DNA from: Candidatus Binatota bacterium
GTDB taxonomy: Bacteria > Desulfobacterota > Binatia > UBA1149
NCBI GenBank assembly: GCA_012960245.1
Contig: DUBO01000025.1
Coordinates: 50,957 to 114,956, forward strand
Direction of reading: 5' to 3'
Length of the DNA: 64,000 nucleotides
Part shown: positions 1 to 9,228 of the stretch, in pieces
Position numbering within the stretch: position 1 is the stretch's first letter
Layout of the letters: each line of letters begins with the position of its first letter
Program-made: the position numbers and the translations under genes
Notes under the pieces: model-generated
The model's database searches: none
What the model was told of the DNA's origin: nothing
Seen by the model: the letters and a program-made list of their open reading frames with translations, nothing else

Positions 1-1163
1 TCCAGCCGGGCGCGGCACAGGTAGTTGGCCCTGCCCTTTATGGAAGTGAAGCGCAGGTCGGGGTAACCCATGAGGGCTGCTGCTGCGGGGATGTCCTTTT
101 CGAGCAGTTGCCGTTGCAGCAGCTTGCTGGAGGTGGTCACCAGCACCTGCTCGCCGGTGCTGCGTGCAAACGGTATCGCGACCGCCAGGTAGGCCAGCGT
201 CTTACCGATACCGGTACCGGCTTCGCACAGGCGCACGCTTCGTCCCTCTTCGCCCTTGAAACAGGCATAGACATGGCGCATGAGGTCTACCTGTTCCTGG
301 CGCGGCGCGTAGCCGGCGATGACCGAGGCTCCGGCGTCCTGGTCGAGAAGACGATCGGCGATGGCCTCCACGTCAAAGGGAACGGCTTTGAGCCGGGGCG
401 AGTCACCACTGCGCAGCTCGAGTGGGGGCTCACGTTTCAGGTCGGACACTGGCAAGCGCTTGAGCCTGGGCAACCAGTTGCAGGTGGGCCCGTAATCTTC
501 GAGCGCTTTCCTGGCGTTGGCCCCGGCGGGATCGCCCGCGGCCGATTCTTCGAAAATCCTCAGTACCAGGCGAGCTGTGTCCAGAGTGTCGTCCAGGGCG
601 CGATGGCGTTCGCTGCGCCCGAGTTTCATGCGGCACAGCGTGTCGAGTTTCATATTGGGCAGGTCGGGGTACGCCAGCGCAAACAAGTCCAAGGTTTCGA
701 GAAACTCGTGGTCACCGAAGCGCGGGTTTACCTGTTTTCTAAGCCAGCTGCCCTCGAACGAGGTGTTGTGCGCCACCACGGCCGCGTCGCCAATGAACTC
801 GTCGAGCGCGGCGAACACGTCTGCCGGCGCGGGGGCTGCAGCAAGATCGGCGTCGCTTATGCCGGTCAGGCGGCGGATGAAGGCGCTGAGCGGCTTGGAG
901 CTCTTGATGAAGGTGGAAAAGACGGCGAGGCCTCTTCCGCCGGGATCAACGAGCAGGGCGCCGGCCTCTATGAGGTCATCGTCGTCGGTGTCGAGTCCGG
1001 TAGCCTCGAAATCCAGGAAACACAGCGGCCCCGCGTCGGCGAGCCTCTCGAGCAGGTCGGGATCCAGTCCGAGGTCCTCGGCGCTGACCGATGTTGACCA
1101 GTTATCGTCAAGCGTAAATCCCATTTCGTCCTGAAACGGGGCCCGTGCCTCTTCGCCAACCAT
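1..1163 (-). CDS. dinG: DnaQ-type exonuclease / DinG-type helicase fusion (partial)
   Basis: The reading frame is open to the left edge of the window, so the C-terminal helicase part is missing. The N-terminal part is a DEDDh 3'-5' exonuclease: FLDFEATGLDT (motif I, acidic D and E), AHNTSFEGSWL (motif II) and HRALDDTLDTARL (motif III, H and D). About 270 residues further a superfamily 2 helicase begins, with Walker A EAGTGIGKT (around 200-225). This architecture is the DnaQ/DinG family, a DNA repair or R-loop/G4 processing enzyme that couples strand degradation to unwinding. Start is ambiguous: ATG at 1163, or ATG at 1124, which has AGGA just upstream. It is divergent from the RelE-like gene. 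Family assignment is secure; which helicase variant (DinG or YoaA-like) cannot be told from the truncated part. Confidence 0.9.
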   Translation of the reverse strand, partial: MVGEEARAPFQDEMGFTLDDNWSTSVSAEDLGLDPDLLERLADAGPLCFLDFEATGLDTDDDDLIEAGALLVDPGGRGLAVFSTFIKSSKPLSAFIRRLTGISDADLAAAPAPADVFAALDEFIGDAAVVAHNTSFEGSWLRKQVNPRFGDHEFLETLDLFALAYPDLPNMKLDTLCRMKLGRSERHRALDDTLDTARLVLRIFEESAAGDPAGANARKALEDYGPTCNWLPRLKRLPVSDLKREPPLELRSGDSPRLKAVPFDVEAIADRLLDQDAGASVIAGYAPRQEQVDLMRHVYACFKGEEGRSVRLCEAGTGIGKTLAYLAVAIPFARSTGEQVLVTTSSKLLQRQLLEKDIPAAAALMGYPDLRFTSIKGRANYLCRARL

Positions 1164-1257
1164 CGCCCGTGAGTATCTCAGCCCGGGGGCAGGCGCCAGC
1201 CTACGGCGTACAAAAACCGGCGATGCTGTTCAGCCAGGTGCGTCGCGCTGCGTCGAA

Positions 1258-1287
1258 ACAGCGCCCCCCGGGGTGCCCCGGCGCTGT
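1258..1287. repeat. Inverted repeat in divergent intergenic region
   Basis: ACAGCGCC at 1258-1265 and GGCGCTGT at 1280-1287 are perfect 8-base arms; the interior contains a second small inverted repeat (GGGG/CCCC). It lies in the 247 bp between the dinG-like start and the RelE-like gene. There is no T-run, so it is not an obvious terminator. It may be an operator or cruciform; function is unknown. Confidence 0.4.
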
Positions 1288-1410
1288 CAACGCAAGGGGC
1301 ACGCCATGGCACGGCCGTTGCTGTTGAGAGTGGGCACGAGCGGGGACGGGATAAGTCCCACGGGACAGCCGCGGCAAACAGGTCCCGGCTGTCCAGGCGG
1401 AGAATTGATC

Positions 1411-1722
1411 ATGGCTAATGAAGAAACGCATAGAGAACAGGGTAGCGAGAGCGGGCAGACCACCGGCATCGCCATGGCGATGACCTACAGCGCTTACCGC
1501 GAGATGGAGATGGTGCCGGCCTCCATAGCCGACACCCTGAGCACGGCGATACTTTCGTTGGCCGATGACCCCAGGCCCGACGGAGTCGTAAGGCTCGATG
1601 ACAACCGGGGCTGCTATTACCTCCCGGTCAATGGCTGGTACGTGCTGTATCACCTGAGCCTTGACCAGGATTCGCTGACCGTACTCGGGGTGCTCGACGG
1701 CCCCTATCACACTGTCCACTGA
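1411..1722 (+). CDS. RelE/ParE-fold small protein, no partner antitoxin visible
   Basis: 103 residues from ATG 1411, preceded by GGAG at suitable spacing; an upstream in-frame ATG at 1273 is less likely because the extra region is Arg/Gly-rich shadow-like sequence. The second half matches the RelE/ParE toxin layout: helix with repeated I/L, then LADDPRPDGVVRL, an aromatic strand CYYLPVNGWYVLYHL and a terminal VLGVLDG strand. The family's usual final HR motif is replaced by GPYHTVH, so ribonuclease or gyrase toxicity is uncertain. No antitoxin-like gene is adjacent: upstream is the divergent dinG-like gene and downstream an unrelated small gene. It could be a solitary, domesticated ParE-like protein. 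The fold call is inferred from pattern only. Confidence 0.6.
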   Translation: MANEETHREQGSESGQTTGIAMAMTYSAYREMEMVPASIADTLSTAILSLADDPRPDGVVRLDDNRGCYYLPVNGWYVLYHLSLDQDSLTVLGVLDGPYHTVH

Positions 1723-1844
1723 CGCCCGACGGCGGCAGGCGTACCGGTAGCGGTGCCGGTGATTGGACCGGCCGGCACCGCCTTACCGTGGCGATCAGTA
1801 ACTGCATCTATCACGACAACGGAAACAGAGGGAGAGGAAGGACG

Positions 1845-2102
1845 ATGAGGGTGAAAGAAAAAACAGATGCGCGACTCGAAGCATGGCTCGAATACCAGGG
1901 AGAGGGCCGGGGCAGGGCTGTCATAGCCGGGCCCGCCGGTGCCTACCTGCTGCAGAACCTCAGGCTGGCGGCCGCCCACGGGGTGGGCAGCGTTCGCGTC
2001 AACCTTTACAACGACCTTGACGGCAGCGCGCGCAAAAGCGTATCTGCCTGTCTCGAAAAAATAGCCAGTCGCGGAGTCAGGGTCAGCTTGAACAGGCGCT
2101 GA
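1845..2102 (+). CDS. Small conserved-looking alpha/beta protein, unknown function
   Basis: 85 residues from ATG 1845, preceded by a purine-rich GGAAGG Shine-Dalgarno. The protein shows alternating strand and helix segments: a strand around AVIAGP, a helix rich in L and A, a strand SVRVNLY, a second helix and a final strand RVSL, as in small alpha/beta sandwich domains. I do not recognise the family. The 3' end overlaps the convergent thiE gene by 20 bp. It lies 122 bp after the RelE-like gene on the same strand, so the two could be co-transcribed, but nothing shows that they are a toxin and antitoxin pair (the order and properties do not fit). Confidence 0.55.
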   Translation: MRVKEKTDARLEAWLEYQGEGRGRAVIAGPAGAYLLQNLRLAAAHGVGSVRVNLYNDLDGSARKSVSACLEKIASRGVRVSLNRR

Positions 2103-2763
2103 GGGCGTCCAGCAAGCGGGTGGTTTCCAGTCCTGGATCGGGGGCCGACATTACCGCCCCGATTACCGACACGCCCGCGCAGCCTGTGGCCATGACGCTT
2201 TCGACACAAGCGCTCACGATTCCTCCCACAGCGATAACTTTTACGGCCCCGGCCGATTCCACCACCCGCTCCAGGGCTTCTATGCCCTGGGGCGGGCCAT
2301 ATTTTTTCTTCGATCCGGTGGCGTACACCGGGCCGAACTGCAGGTAGTCAACCACGCCCTGCTTGGCCGCCAGCCGGGCTTCTTCGACCGAATGAATCGA
2401 CAGTCCCAGCATTGCGTGTTCACCCAGCAGGCGCCTCGCGTCGCGGGCATCAAGGCCGCTCGAGGGCAGGTGTGCGCCGTCGGCCCCGGCGGCCAGCGCC
2501 AGGTCGAGTCGTTCGTTTACCAGCAACAGCGCGCCAGCACGGCGGGTGATGGCACGAAGTTCCAGTGCCAGCTTGAGCAGCGGTCCACCGGGCAGCTGTC
2601 GTTGGCGCAGCTGGACCGCGCGGCAGCCGGCCTCGCAGGCCGCCTCGACCCGCTCAAGCAACTGCTCGTTGGCCAGGGCGTCGTCGGTGATGACGAACAG
2701 CGGCGGGCGTGGAAAGGACGGCGTCCGAGGCTCCTGCCGCGGCAATATCTTTTCAGCCGACAA
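2083..2763 (-). CDS. thiE: Thiamine phosphate synthase
   Basis: Couples HMP pyrophosphate with the thiazole phosphate carboxylate to give thiamine monophosphate. 226 residues, the usual TIM-barrel length. Visible family features are LFVITDD at the first strand, an RxRQ-type segment QLRQRQ, the phosphate loop region [11 protein letters not shown], and VIAVGGI near the C-terminus. The usual D-H-V-H-L segment reads DGAHLPSSG, within family variation. It is the last gene of a thiS-thiG-thiE unit; its start overlaps the thiG end by 11 bp, suggesting translational coupling. No TPP riboswitch core is visible upstream of the unit. Confidence 0.95.
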   Translation of the reverse strand: MSAEKILPRQEPRTPSFPRPPLFVITDDALANEQLLERVEAACEAGCRAVQLRQRQLPGGPLLKLALELRAITRRAGALLLVNERLDLALAAGADGAHLPSSGLDARDARRLLGEHAMLGLSIHSVEEARLAAKQGVVDYLQFGPVYATGSKKKYGPPQGIEALERVVESAGAVKVIAVGGIVSACVESVMATGCAGVSVIGAVMSAPDPGLETTRLLDALSACSS

Positions 2764-3565
2764 GGCCTGTTACGGGTGACGAGGCCGTGGCGTATTTTTT
2801 CATCGCTATGCGTCCCGCCATCCAGGCCTTGCGCCCGGCCTCCACGCCCAGCTTCATGGCCTCGGCCATGAGCACCGGGTTATCGGCGCCGGCTATGGCG
2901 GTGTTCATCAGCACCGCGTCGCAGCCCAGTTCCATCACCCGTGCGGCGTCCGAAGCGGTGCCCACGCCGGCGTCAACGATCACCGGTACGCCCGAGTGTT
3001 CGCGGATGATCGAAATGTTCCAGGGGTTGCGTATGCCCAGGCCCGAACCGATGGGCGCGGCCAGGGGCATGACGGCCGGGCAGCCGATGTCTTCGAGCCG
3101 TTGGCAGGCCACGGGGTCGTCGGTTACGTAGGGCAGCACGTCGAAGCCTTCATCGACGAGAATTTTTGCCGCCTCCAGTGTCGCCGCTACGTCGGGGAAC
3201 AGCGTGCGCTCGTCGCCGATGACCTCCAGCTTGACCAGTTTTCCGACACCCGCTTCGCGCGCCAGCCTGCAGGTGCGAACGGCCTCGTCGGCGGTGTAGC
3301 AGCCGGCCGTGTTGGGAAGTATCGTGTAGTGCTCGGGGTCGAGATAGTCGAGCAGGTTTTCTTCGTCAGCGTTGGTGATGTTCACGCGTCTTAGCGCGAC
3401 CGTGACGATTTCTGCGCCCGACGCCTCGACAGCTATCCTCGTCTGCTCAAAGTCGACGTACTTGCCGGTGCCCACGATGAGCCGGCTTTTGTAGCGCCGG
3501 CCGGCCAGCTCAAAATAGTCGCCAGTTGTTGTTTTGCCATCAGCCACCGCTTCGTTGTCAGCCAC
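2753..3565 (-). CDS. thiG: Thiazole synthase
   Basis: Builds the thiazole moiety of thiamine from dehydroglycine (or iminoglycine), deoxyxylulose phosphate and ThiS thiocarboxylate. 270 residues, close to the usual 255-260 with a short N-terminal extension. The Schiff-base lysine is in [10 protein letters not shown] (about K112). Other matching segments are [14 protein letters not shown] and the glycine-rich phosphate site [14 protein letters not shown]. It follows thiS by 5 bp and overlaps thiE, forming a compact thiazole-branch operon. A dehydroglycine source (thiO or thiH) and thiF are not adjacent. Confidence 0.97.
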   Translation of the reverse strand: MADNEAVADGKTTTGDYFELAGRRYKSRLIVGTGKYVDFEQTRIAVEASGAEIVTVALRRVNITNADEENLLDYLDPEHYTILPNTAGCYTADEAVRTCRLAREAGVGKLVKLEVIGDERTLFPDVAATLEAAKILVDEGFDVLPYVTDDPVACQRLEDIGCPAVMPLAAPIGSGLGIRNPWNISIIREHSGVPVIVDAGVGTASDAARVMELGCDAVLMNTAIAGADNPVLMAEAMKLGVEAGRKAWMAGRIAMKKYATASSPVTGLVG

Positions 3566-3570
3566 CGTAC

Positions 3571-3801
3571 TCAGCCTCCACCCACAAAGTTGACGATTTC
3601 AACCTGGTCGCCCGCCGCCAGCCCGGTACGTTCCCAGTCTTCGCTGCTGATGATGTTGCGGTTGAGCTCGACCGCGCAGCGCTTGCCCGCCAGGCCCAGC
3701 CGTTTGATCAGGGCAGCCACGCTGCAGCCGTCGGGCACGCTGGAGGCTTCGCCGTTGATGGTCAGCTGTGTCGTCTCTTCGGGCATAGTCTCTTCGGGCA
3801 T
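3571..3801 (-). CDS. thiS: Sulfur carrier protein ThiS
   Basis: About 76 residues with a ubiquitin-like fold: LTINGEA at the start, [12 protein letters not shown] in the middle and a C-terminal FVGGG whose Gly-Gly tail is the site of adenylation and thiocarboxylation. It donates sulfur to ThiG. Two candidate ATG codons (3801 and 3786) each lie in a tandemly repeated 15-base unit, so both have the same upstream sequence (GAAGAGAC) and the true start is undecided. First gene of the thiSGE unit. It is divergent from alr across a region containing a perfect 10-bp hairpin. Confidence 0.93.
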   Translation of the reverse strand: MPEETMPEETTQLTINGEASSVPDGCSVAALIKRLGLAGKRCAVELNRNIISSEDWERTGLAAGDQVEIVNFVGGG

Positions 3802-3820
3802 GTCTCTTCGGTATATCGCG

Positions 3821-3845
3821 TATCGGGGTCCAACTGACCCCGATA
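3821..3845. repeat. Perfect 10-bp inverted repeat between thiS and alr
   Basis: TATCGGGGTC (3821-3830) and GACCCCGATA (3836-3845) form a perfect hairpin with a 5-base loop, 20 bp upstream of the thiS ATG and 45 bp upstream of the alr GTG. No T-run follows on either strand. An operator or 5' leader stem serving one or both divergent genes is plausible. It does not resemble a TPP riboswitch. Confidence 0.55.
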
Positions 3846-3889
3846 GCCGCGGCCCGCCTTCTTTACAAGTCAGGCCCTGCTTGGTACTG

Positions 3890-5068
3890 GTGACCGTGGC
3901 GCGTTCGTCGCAGGTTGGCAAAGCCCCGTCTGTGGGTACTTCGGATTCAGGGTCCGGGCTGCAGCAAGCGCGCGCCACCATCAATCTCACCGCCCTCAGG
4001 CACAACTACCGGCAGGTGCTCGGCCTGCTGTCGGGATCCGACACCACCGTCATAGCCATGGTCAAGGCCAACGCCTATGGGCACGGCGCCGCCAGGGTCA
4101 CCCGCGCGCTGGTAGACGAGGGATGCACGACTTTCGGCGTGGCCACGCTCGAAGAGGCTCGCGAGCTGATCGAAGAATCGGCCTGCGCGGCTGAGCAGAT
4201 AATCGTCTTCGGCGGGGTGTTGCCTGGTTCTGCGGCTGCGGCCGTTGCGCTGGGTGTGCAGGTGGCCGCCCACAGCGAGGCCACCGTACAGGCACTGGCG
4301 CGCGAGGCCACTGCTGTCGGCCGCGAGGTAGCCGTGCACATCAAGGTCGACACCGGCATGCACCGTCTCGGGGTCGAGCCCGAGCAGGCCGGCCGCTTCG
4401 CCCGCCTGCTGGCTGATACCGAGGGCACGCGCCCGGTGGCCCTGTGCTCGCATTTTGCCCAGGCCGAGTCAGTGATCGGCAGTGTAACCGAGGGCCAACT
4501 GGAGGCCCTGCTGCTGGCCGACCGGCTCGTGCGCGACGAGGGCATGGAGCTTACCCGTCACCTGGCCAACAGCGCGGGCGTCATGACGCGCCCGGAGGCC
4601 TGGCTCGACCGGGTTCGCCCCGGCATCATGCTCTACGGCCTGTACCCCGACTCGTCGCTGCTGGGCAAGGTGGAGCTCAAGCCGGTGATGACGCTCGAGG
4701 CTCCCGTGTTGCGCGTCGCCGAACTTGGAAGCGGGCAGGGCATAGGCTATGGCCACAGCTTCCATACCACGAGGCCAAGCCGCGTGGCGACCCTCAGGTG
4801 TGGTTACGCGGACGGATATCCCAGGGCCCTGGGCAATCGCGGGCGGGTGCTGCTGGGCGGAGGGTTGGCGCCGGTCGTGGGCCGTGTATGCATGGATCAC
4901 ACGGTGGTCGATGTAACCGATCTCGGCGAGGTGCGCGAAGGCGACAGCGCGGTGATGTGGGGCGACAGCCCGTCCACCGAAGACGTGGCCGTGGCGGCAG
5001 AAACTATTTCGTATGAGCTGGTGGCGAGGGTGGGAGCCCGGGTAGAGCGTCGCTATAAGGATGACTGA
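3890..5068 (+). CDS. alr: Alanine racemase
   Basis: PLP-dependent interconversion of L- and D-alanine for peptidoglycan. From GTG 3890 the protein is 392 residues, close to family length. PLP-lysine motif AMVKANAYGHGA (about K59), the catalytic tyrosine motif GIGYGHSF, and RCGYADGYPRALGN and GRVCMDHTVVDVTD are all present. The start is uncertain: GTG 3890 and GTG 3896 are both possible, and conserved homology begins near ARATINL about 26 residues in. The frame is open further upstream, over the thiS region, but that part is not alr-like. It overlaps purH by 8 bp, heading the alr-pur run. Confidence 0.95.
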   Translation: MTVARSSQVGKAPSVGTSDSGSGLQQARATINLTALRHNYRQVLGLLSGSDTTVIAMVKANAYGHGAARVTRALVDEGCTTFGVATLEEARELIEESACAAEQIIVFGGVLPGSAAAAVALGVQVAAHSEATVQALAREATAVGREVAVHIKVDTGMHRLGVEPEQAGRFARLLADTEGTRPVALCSHFAQAESVIGSVTEGQLEALLLADRLVRDEGMELTRHLANSAGVMTRPEAWLDRVRPGIMLYGLYPDSSLLGKVELKPVMTLEAPVLRVAELGSGQGIGYGHSFHTTRPSRVATLRCGYADGYPRALGNRGRVLLGGGLAPVVGRVCMDHTVVDVTDLGEVREGDSAVMWGDSPSTEDVAVAAETISYELVARVGARVERRYKDD

Positions 5069-6695
5069 CATCGACGATGGAGCAGGCAAAGTGCAGGCAG
5101 CAGGCGAGCGGGTAGAACAACAGGTGCAAGCGAATATTAACAAGGTGAGCACGGCGCTGGTAAGCGTGAGCGACAAAACGGGCGTGGTGGAGTTCTGCCG
5201 CGGACTTGCCGCCCTGGGCATAAAGATCCTCTCCACGGGCGGCACGGCCCGGGCGCTGCGCGACGCCGGGCTCGAGGTCGTCGACGTCAGCCAACACACC
5301 GGCAGTCCCGAGATTCTCGACGGCCGCGTCAAGACACTGCACCCCCGCGTGCACGGCGGCATACTGGCGCGCAGGCAGGACCCCTCTCATCGTCAACAGG
5401 TCGAGGAAAACGACCTGGAGTATATCGACCTTGTGTGCGTCAACCTCTATCCCTTCGCCGAGGTTACCGCGCGTGACTGCAGCTTCGAGGAGGCCATAGA
5501 GAATATCGACATAGGCGGCCCGTCGATGGTTCGCTCGGCAGCCAAGAATCACGCCGACGTTGCCATAGTGGTTGACCCGGACGACTACGACGTCGTCCTG
5601 GCCGAGATCGGCGAGACCGGCGGCGTGGCCGACGCCACCAGGCGCAGGTTAGCGACGACGGCCTTTCGCGCCACGGCGGCCTATGATGGCATGATCGCCG
5701 ATTACCTCGGGCGCGACGAGGACGGCGACTTTGGTGAGACCATTCACCAGCAGTGGAGCCGTGTGCAGGGTCTGCGCTACGGCGAGAACCCACACCAGCG
5801 CGCGGCTTTCTATCGCGCTCCCGGGGTGGAAGGCCCCTCGATAGCGACCGCCCGCGTGCTCCAGGGCAAGGAGTTGTCTTACAACAATATTGTTGATGCT
5901 GACGCCGCCCTGCAGTTGGTGAGCGAGTTCGAGCAGCCGGCCTGCATGGTGATAAAGCACACCAACCCCTGCGGTGCCGCGTTGGCAGGATCAGCAGCCG
6001 AGGCGTTCCGGCTGGCCCGTAGCTGCGACCCGGTTTCGATTTTCGGCGGCATCGTGGCGCTCAACCGCGAGCTCGACGGCGAAACTGCCGAGCTCATGAA
6101 GGACGTGTTTCTCGAGATCGTGTTGGCGCCTTCGTTCAGCGATGAGGCCCTGGCCTTGTACTCGTCCACCAAGAAGCTGGCCAATGTCCGACTGCTCGAG
6201 GTGGATTCGGCCCTGACCGGTGGCGAGCAGGCGCTCGACATGAAGAGGGTGCTGGGTGGATTGCTCGTGCAGACACGAGACCTCGAGCCCTCGCTGGCCG
6301 CCGACTGCCGGGTGGTGAGCGCGCGCCAGCCGAGCGCGGCTGAACTCGAGGCCATGGATTTTGCCTGGAAGGTCTGCAAGCACGCCAAGTCGAATACCAT
6401 TGTGCTGGCCCACGGCGATCACGTGGCCGGCGTGGGAGCCGGCCAGATGAGCCGGGTCGACTCGGCGAGGATAGCCGTGGCGCGGGCAGCCGAGCACGGC
6501 CTGGACACCGCGGGTACGGTGGTGGCTTCGGACGCGTTCTTTCCCTTTCCCGATGGCTTGCAGGTCTGCGCCGATGCCGGCGCGACGGCGGTCATACAGC
6601 CGGGAGGAAGCATGCGCGACGACGAGATCATAAAGGCGGCCGACGCCGCCGGCATGGCGATGGTTCTGACGGGGGTGCGTCATTTTCGCCACTAA
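5061..6695 (+). CDS. purH: Bifunctional AICAR transformylase / IMP cyclohydrolase
   Basis: Catalyses the last two steps of IMP synthesis. 544 residues: an N-terminal IMP cyclohydrolase (MGS-like) domain starting at [14 protein letters not shown], with [14 protein letters not shown] and [14 protein letters not shown], followed by the AICAR transformylase domain with the catalytic KHTNPCGAA segment and the terminal GGSMRDDEI. The first 28 or so residues precede the conserved domain, so a downstream GTG (for example 5143) could be the real start. The ATG at 5061 overlaps the end of alr. It is followed by purD after 33 bp. Confidence 0.97.
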   Translation: MTDIDDGAGKVQAAGERVEQQVQANINKVSTALVSVSDKTGVVEFCRGLAALGIKILSTGGTARALRDAGLEVVDVSQHTGSPEILDGRVKTLHPRVHGGILARRQDPSHRQQVEENDLEYIDLVCVNLYPFAEVTARDCSFEEAIENIDIGGPSMVRSAAKNHADVAIVVDPDDYDVVLAEIGETGGVADATRRRLATTAFRATAAYDGMIADYLGRDEDGDFGETIHQQWSRVQGLRYGENPHQRAAFYRAPGVEGPSIATARVLQGKELSYNNIVDADAALQLVSEFEQPACMVIKHTNPCGAALAGSAAEAFRLARSCDPVSIFGGIVALNRELDGETAELMKDVFLEIVLAPSFSDEALALYSSTKKLANVRLLEVDSALTGGEQALDMKRVLGGLLVQTRDLEPSLAADCRVVSARQPSAAELEAMDFAWKVCKHAKSNTIVLAHGDHVAGVGAGQMSRVDSARIAVARAAEHGLDTAGTVVASDAFFPFPDGLQVCADAGATAVIQPGGSMRDDEIIKAADAAGMAMVLTGVRHFRH

Positions 6696-6728
6696 CCCCG
6701 AAGTAGTGAACACGGTAGCGGTAACAGC

Positions 6729-8015
6729 ATGAAGGTGATGGTTGTTGGTAGCGGCGGACGCGAGCACGCGCTGGCCTGGAAGCTGGCCGGGGAGGACTGC
6801 GTTGAGCAGTTGCTGGCCGCACCTGGGTCAGTGGCCATCGCCCAATGCGCCGAGTGCCTGCCAGTAGCTGCCGACGACGTCGAAGGGCTGGTGTCGGTGG
6901 CCCTTGAACGCGGCGTTGACCTCGTGCTGGTCGGCCCCGAACAGCCGCTGGCCGCCGGGCTGGTTGACCTCGGCCGTGAGCGTGGGCTGAAGGTGTTCGG
7001 CCCGGGCCGCGACGGCGCGCAACTGGAATCTTCCAAGGCGTTTACCAAGACCCTGCTCGACGAGGCCGGCGTTGCCACGGCGCGCTGGGGCGAGTTCACA
7101 CAGGTGGCTCCCGCGCGGGCTTTCGCCGAGGAGCTGGGCTTGCCGGTGGTCGTCAAGGCTGACGGACTGGCGGCCGGCAAGGGCGTGGTCATCTGCGAGG
7201 ACGCCGAGCAGGTCGACGAAGCTCTTGTCTCCATGCTCGAGGGCGGCCGCTTCGGCGAGGCCGGCGCACGCGTGGTCGTTGAGGAGTTCATGTGCGGCGA
7301 GGAGCTGTCGTTCATTGCGCTCACCGACGGGCGCACGGTGCTGCCGCTGGCCACTTCGCAGGATCACAAGGCCGTGTTCGACGGCGACAAGGGCCCCAAC
7401 ACAGGCGGCATGGGCGCTTACTCGCCCGCGCCAGTCTGCGACCAGGCAATGCAGGCGCTGCTGTTGTCCGACGTGCTCGAACCCACCGTCGCTGCACTTG
7501 CAGCCCGCGGCATAGATTACCGCGGCGTGCTCTACGCCGGCATCATGGTCACCGACGAGGGACCCAAGGTACTCGAGTACAACGTGCGCTTTGGCGACCC
7601 CGAGTGCCAGCCGCTGATGATGCGGATGCGAGGCAGCCTGGCCGAGGCCGCGCTGGCCTGCGTGGAAGGCACGCTTGAGCGCGTGAGGCTGGACTGGGCC
7701 GACGACGCGGCCGCCTGCGTGGTGATGACGGCGCCGGGCTACCCGGGCGAATACAGCAAGGGAGACGTCATAGAGGGCATCGCCGCAGCCAACGACTTGG
7801 ACGGCGTCAAGGTGTTCGAGGCCGGTACTTCTCGCGATGACGACGGTCGCGTGGTCAGTTCAGGCGGCAGGGTACTGGGCGTGACTGCCACCGGCGGCAA
7901 CATAGCCGCGGCCCTGCACGGGGCCTACTCGGCGGTATCGGCGATCAGCTGGCCGGGCGCGCATTATCGCCGCGACATCGGTCACAGGGCACTCGACAGC
8001 GGGGCGTCCGGATAA
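6729..8015 (+). CDS. purD: Phosphoribosylamine-glycine ligase
   Basis: ATP-grasp enzyme making GAR from phosphoribosylamine, glycine and ATP. 428 residues, matching the usual length. N-terminal motif VMVVGSGGREHALAWKL, then LVGPEQPLAAGL, the ATP-grasp segment VVKADGLAAGKGVVIC, DHKAVFDGDKGPNTGGMG, and FGDPECQPLMMR near the metal site. It is in the pur run after purH and before purE with short gaps (33 and 39 bp), so co-transcription is likely. Confidence 0.97.
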   Translation: MKVMVVGSGGREHALAWKLAGEDCVEQLLAAPGSVAIAQCAECLPVAADDVEGLVSVALERGVDLVLVGPEQPLAAGLVDLGRERGLKVFGPGRDGAQLESSKAFTKTLLDEAGVATARWGEFTQVAPARAFAEELGLPVVVKADGLAAGKGVVICEDAEQVDEALVSMLEGGRFGEAGARVVVEEFMCGEELSFIALTDGRTVLPLATSQDHKAVFDGDKGPNTGGMGAYSPAPVCDQAMQALLLSDVLEPTVAALAARGIDYRGVLYAGIMVTDEGPKVLEYNVRFGDPECQPLMMRMRGSLAEAALACVEGTLERVRLDWADDAAACVVMTAPGYPGEYSKGDVIEGIAAANDLDGVKVFEAGTSRDDDGRVVSSGGRVLGVTATGGNIAAALHGAYSAVSAISWPGAHYRRDIGHRALDSGASG

Positions 8016-8054
8016 GCAGGCGCCGCATAAGCAGGCGACAGGGAGAGATAGTAA

Positions 8055-8555
8055 ATGGCGAAGTTCAAACCACTGGTGGCAATACTCATGGGCAGCAACA
8101 GCGACCGCGAGGTCATGTCGGCTGCGTCCGACGCGTTGACCGAACTGTCGGTAGCCCACGAGGTCGTGGTGACCTCGGCTCACCGTTCGCCCGAGCAGAC
8201 GGCCGACTACGTGCGTGCAGCACCCGGTCGCGGCGTGAAGGTGTTCGTGGTGGGTGCCGGGCGAGCCGCGCACCTGGCCGGTGCCGTGGCGGCGCACACC
8301 ACGTTGCCAGTGCTGGGCGTGCCGCTGGAGTCGGGCGCGCTCAAGGGCATGGACGCTTTGCTGGCCACCGTGCAGATGCCCGCCGGTGTGCCGGTGGGCA
8401 CGCTGGCCATAGGCGAGGCCGGCGCGCGTAACGCGGGCCTGCTGGCGGCCCAGGTGCTGGCCTTATCCGACACCGCCCTGGCCGGGCGCTTCAAGCGCTT
8501 GCGAAAACGCATGACGGCGGCCGTGCCGGGAGTGGTCGAGCAGGTCGACCCCTGA
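8055..8555 (+). CDS. purE: N5-carboxyaminoimidazole ribonucleotide mutase
   Basis: Class I PurE, converting N5-CAIR to CAIR in purine synthesis. 166 residues. Signature segments are [11 protein letters not shown], the catalytic [11 protein letters not shown] (usually SAHRTP), [11 protein letters not shown] (usually GAGGAAHL, so a Gly-to-Arg change in the loop) and [17 protein letters not shown] Shine-Dalgarno precedes ATG 8055. No purK is adjacent; it may be elsewhere. Confidence 0.95.
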   Translation: MAKFKPLVAILMGSNSDREVMSAASDALTELSVAHEVVVTSAHRSPEQTADYVRAAPGRGVKVFVVGAGRAAHLAGAVAAHTTLPVLGVPLESGALKGMDALLATVQMPAGVPVGTLAIGEAGARNAGLLAAQVLALSDTALAGRFKRLRKRMTAAVPGVVEQVDP

Positions 8556-8586
8556 GGGGCTTGCCGGCGACCTCGTCGAACTGTTG

Positions 8587-9228
8587 ATGGATTCTACGCC
8601 GACGATGGCCGAGCAGGCCGAACAGCTTGAGGCGGCCGTGCTGCGCGCCGCCGATGTAATCAGGGCCGGTGGCCTGGTGGTGTATCCGACCGAAACTATT
8701 TACGCCCTGGGCGCCGACGCTGGCAACGCAGAGGCCGTGCAGCGCTTGCTGGCCGCCAAGGGCAGGGACGATGGGCGTGGTATGTCGGCGCTGGTTGCCG
8801 ATCTCGGGCAGGCGCGCGCCCTGCTGGACACTAATCCCGGCCCCGAGGCGGTGGAACTCGCGCGGCGCTGGTGGCCCGGGCCCCTGACGCTGGTGTTACC
8901 CGCCGCTGCCGGTCTTTCCCGCGGGCTGGTAGGAGAGTCCGGAGGCGTGGGCCTGAGGTGCAGCAGCGACCCGGTGGCGGCCGCCCTGCTCAAGGCCGCG
9001 GGTGTGCCCCTGACCGCTACCTCGGCCAATCCCTCGTCGCTGGAGCCTGCGCGCAGTGTGCAGACCGCTCGCGAATATTTCGGTGACAGCGTGGCCTGTT
9101 ATGTTGACGACGGCCCGCGCATGGCCGAGTCTGCAAGCACGGTGGTTGAGTTTTTGGATGGTCGGGCCTATCTGCGAAGGAGTGGCTCTGTTGACGTTAC
9201 GGGCACGATAAACGTGCAAGGTGGGTGA
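8587..9228 (+). CDS. tsaC: L-threonylcarbamoyladenylate synthase (YrdC/Sua5 domain)
   Basis: Makes threonylcarbamoyl-AMP from threonine, bicarbonate and ATP for the t6A37 tRNA modification. 213 residues from ATG 8587 (a TTG sits immediately before it). YrdC-fold signatures: [16 protein letters not shown], the K-x-R type site [19 protein letters not shown], and [13 protein letters not shown]. Length fits the short TsaC/YrdC form without the C-terminal Sua5 domain. The stop overlaps the next gene by 4 bp. Sits between purine and thymidylate genes in one co-directional run. Confidence 0.92.
   Translation: MDSTPTMAEQAEQLEAAVLRAADVIRAGGLVVYPTETIYALGADAGNAEAVQRLLAAKGRDDGRGMSALVADLGQARALLDTNPGPEAVELARRWWPGPLTLVLPAAAGLSRGLVGESGGVGLRCSSDPVAAALLKAAGVPLTATSANPSSLEPARSVQTAREYFGDSVACYVDDGPRMAESASTVVEFLDGRAYLRRSGSVDVTGTINVQGG

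Noticed and set aside
108..1134. Plus-strand frames opposite the DnaQ/DinG gene
   Set aside because: The minus frame shows complete DEDDh motifs and Walker A; the plus frames have no recognisable features.
3571..3890. TPP riboswitch before thiS
   Set aside because: The conserved CTGAGA and ACCTGA-type cores are absent; only a plain hairpin is visible.
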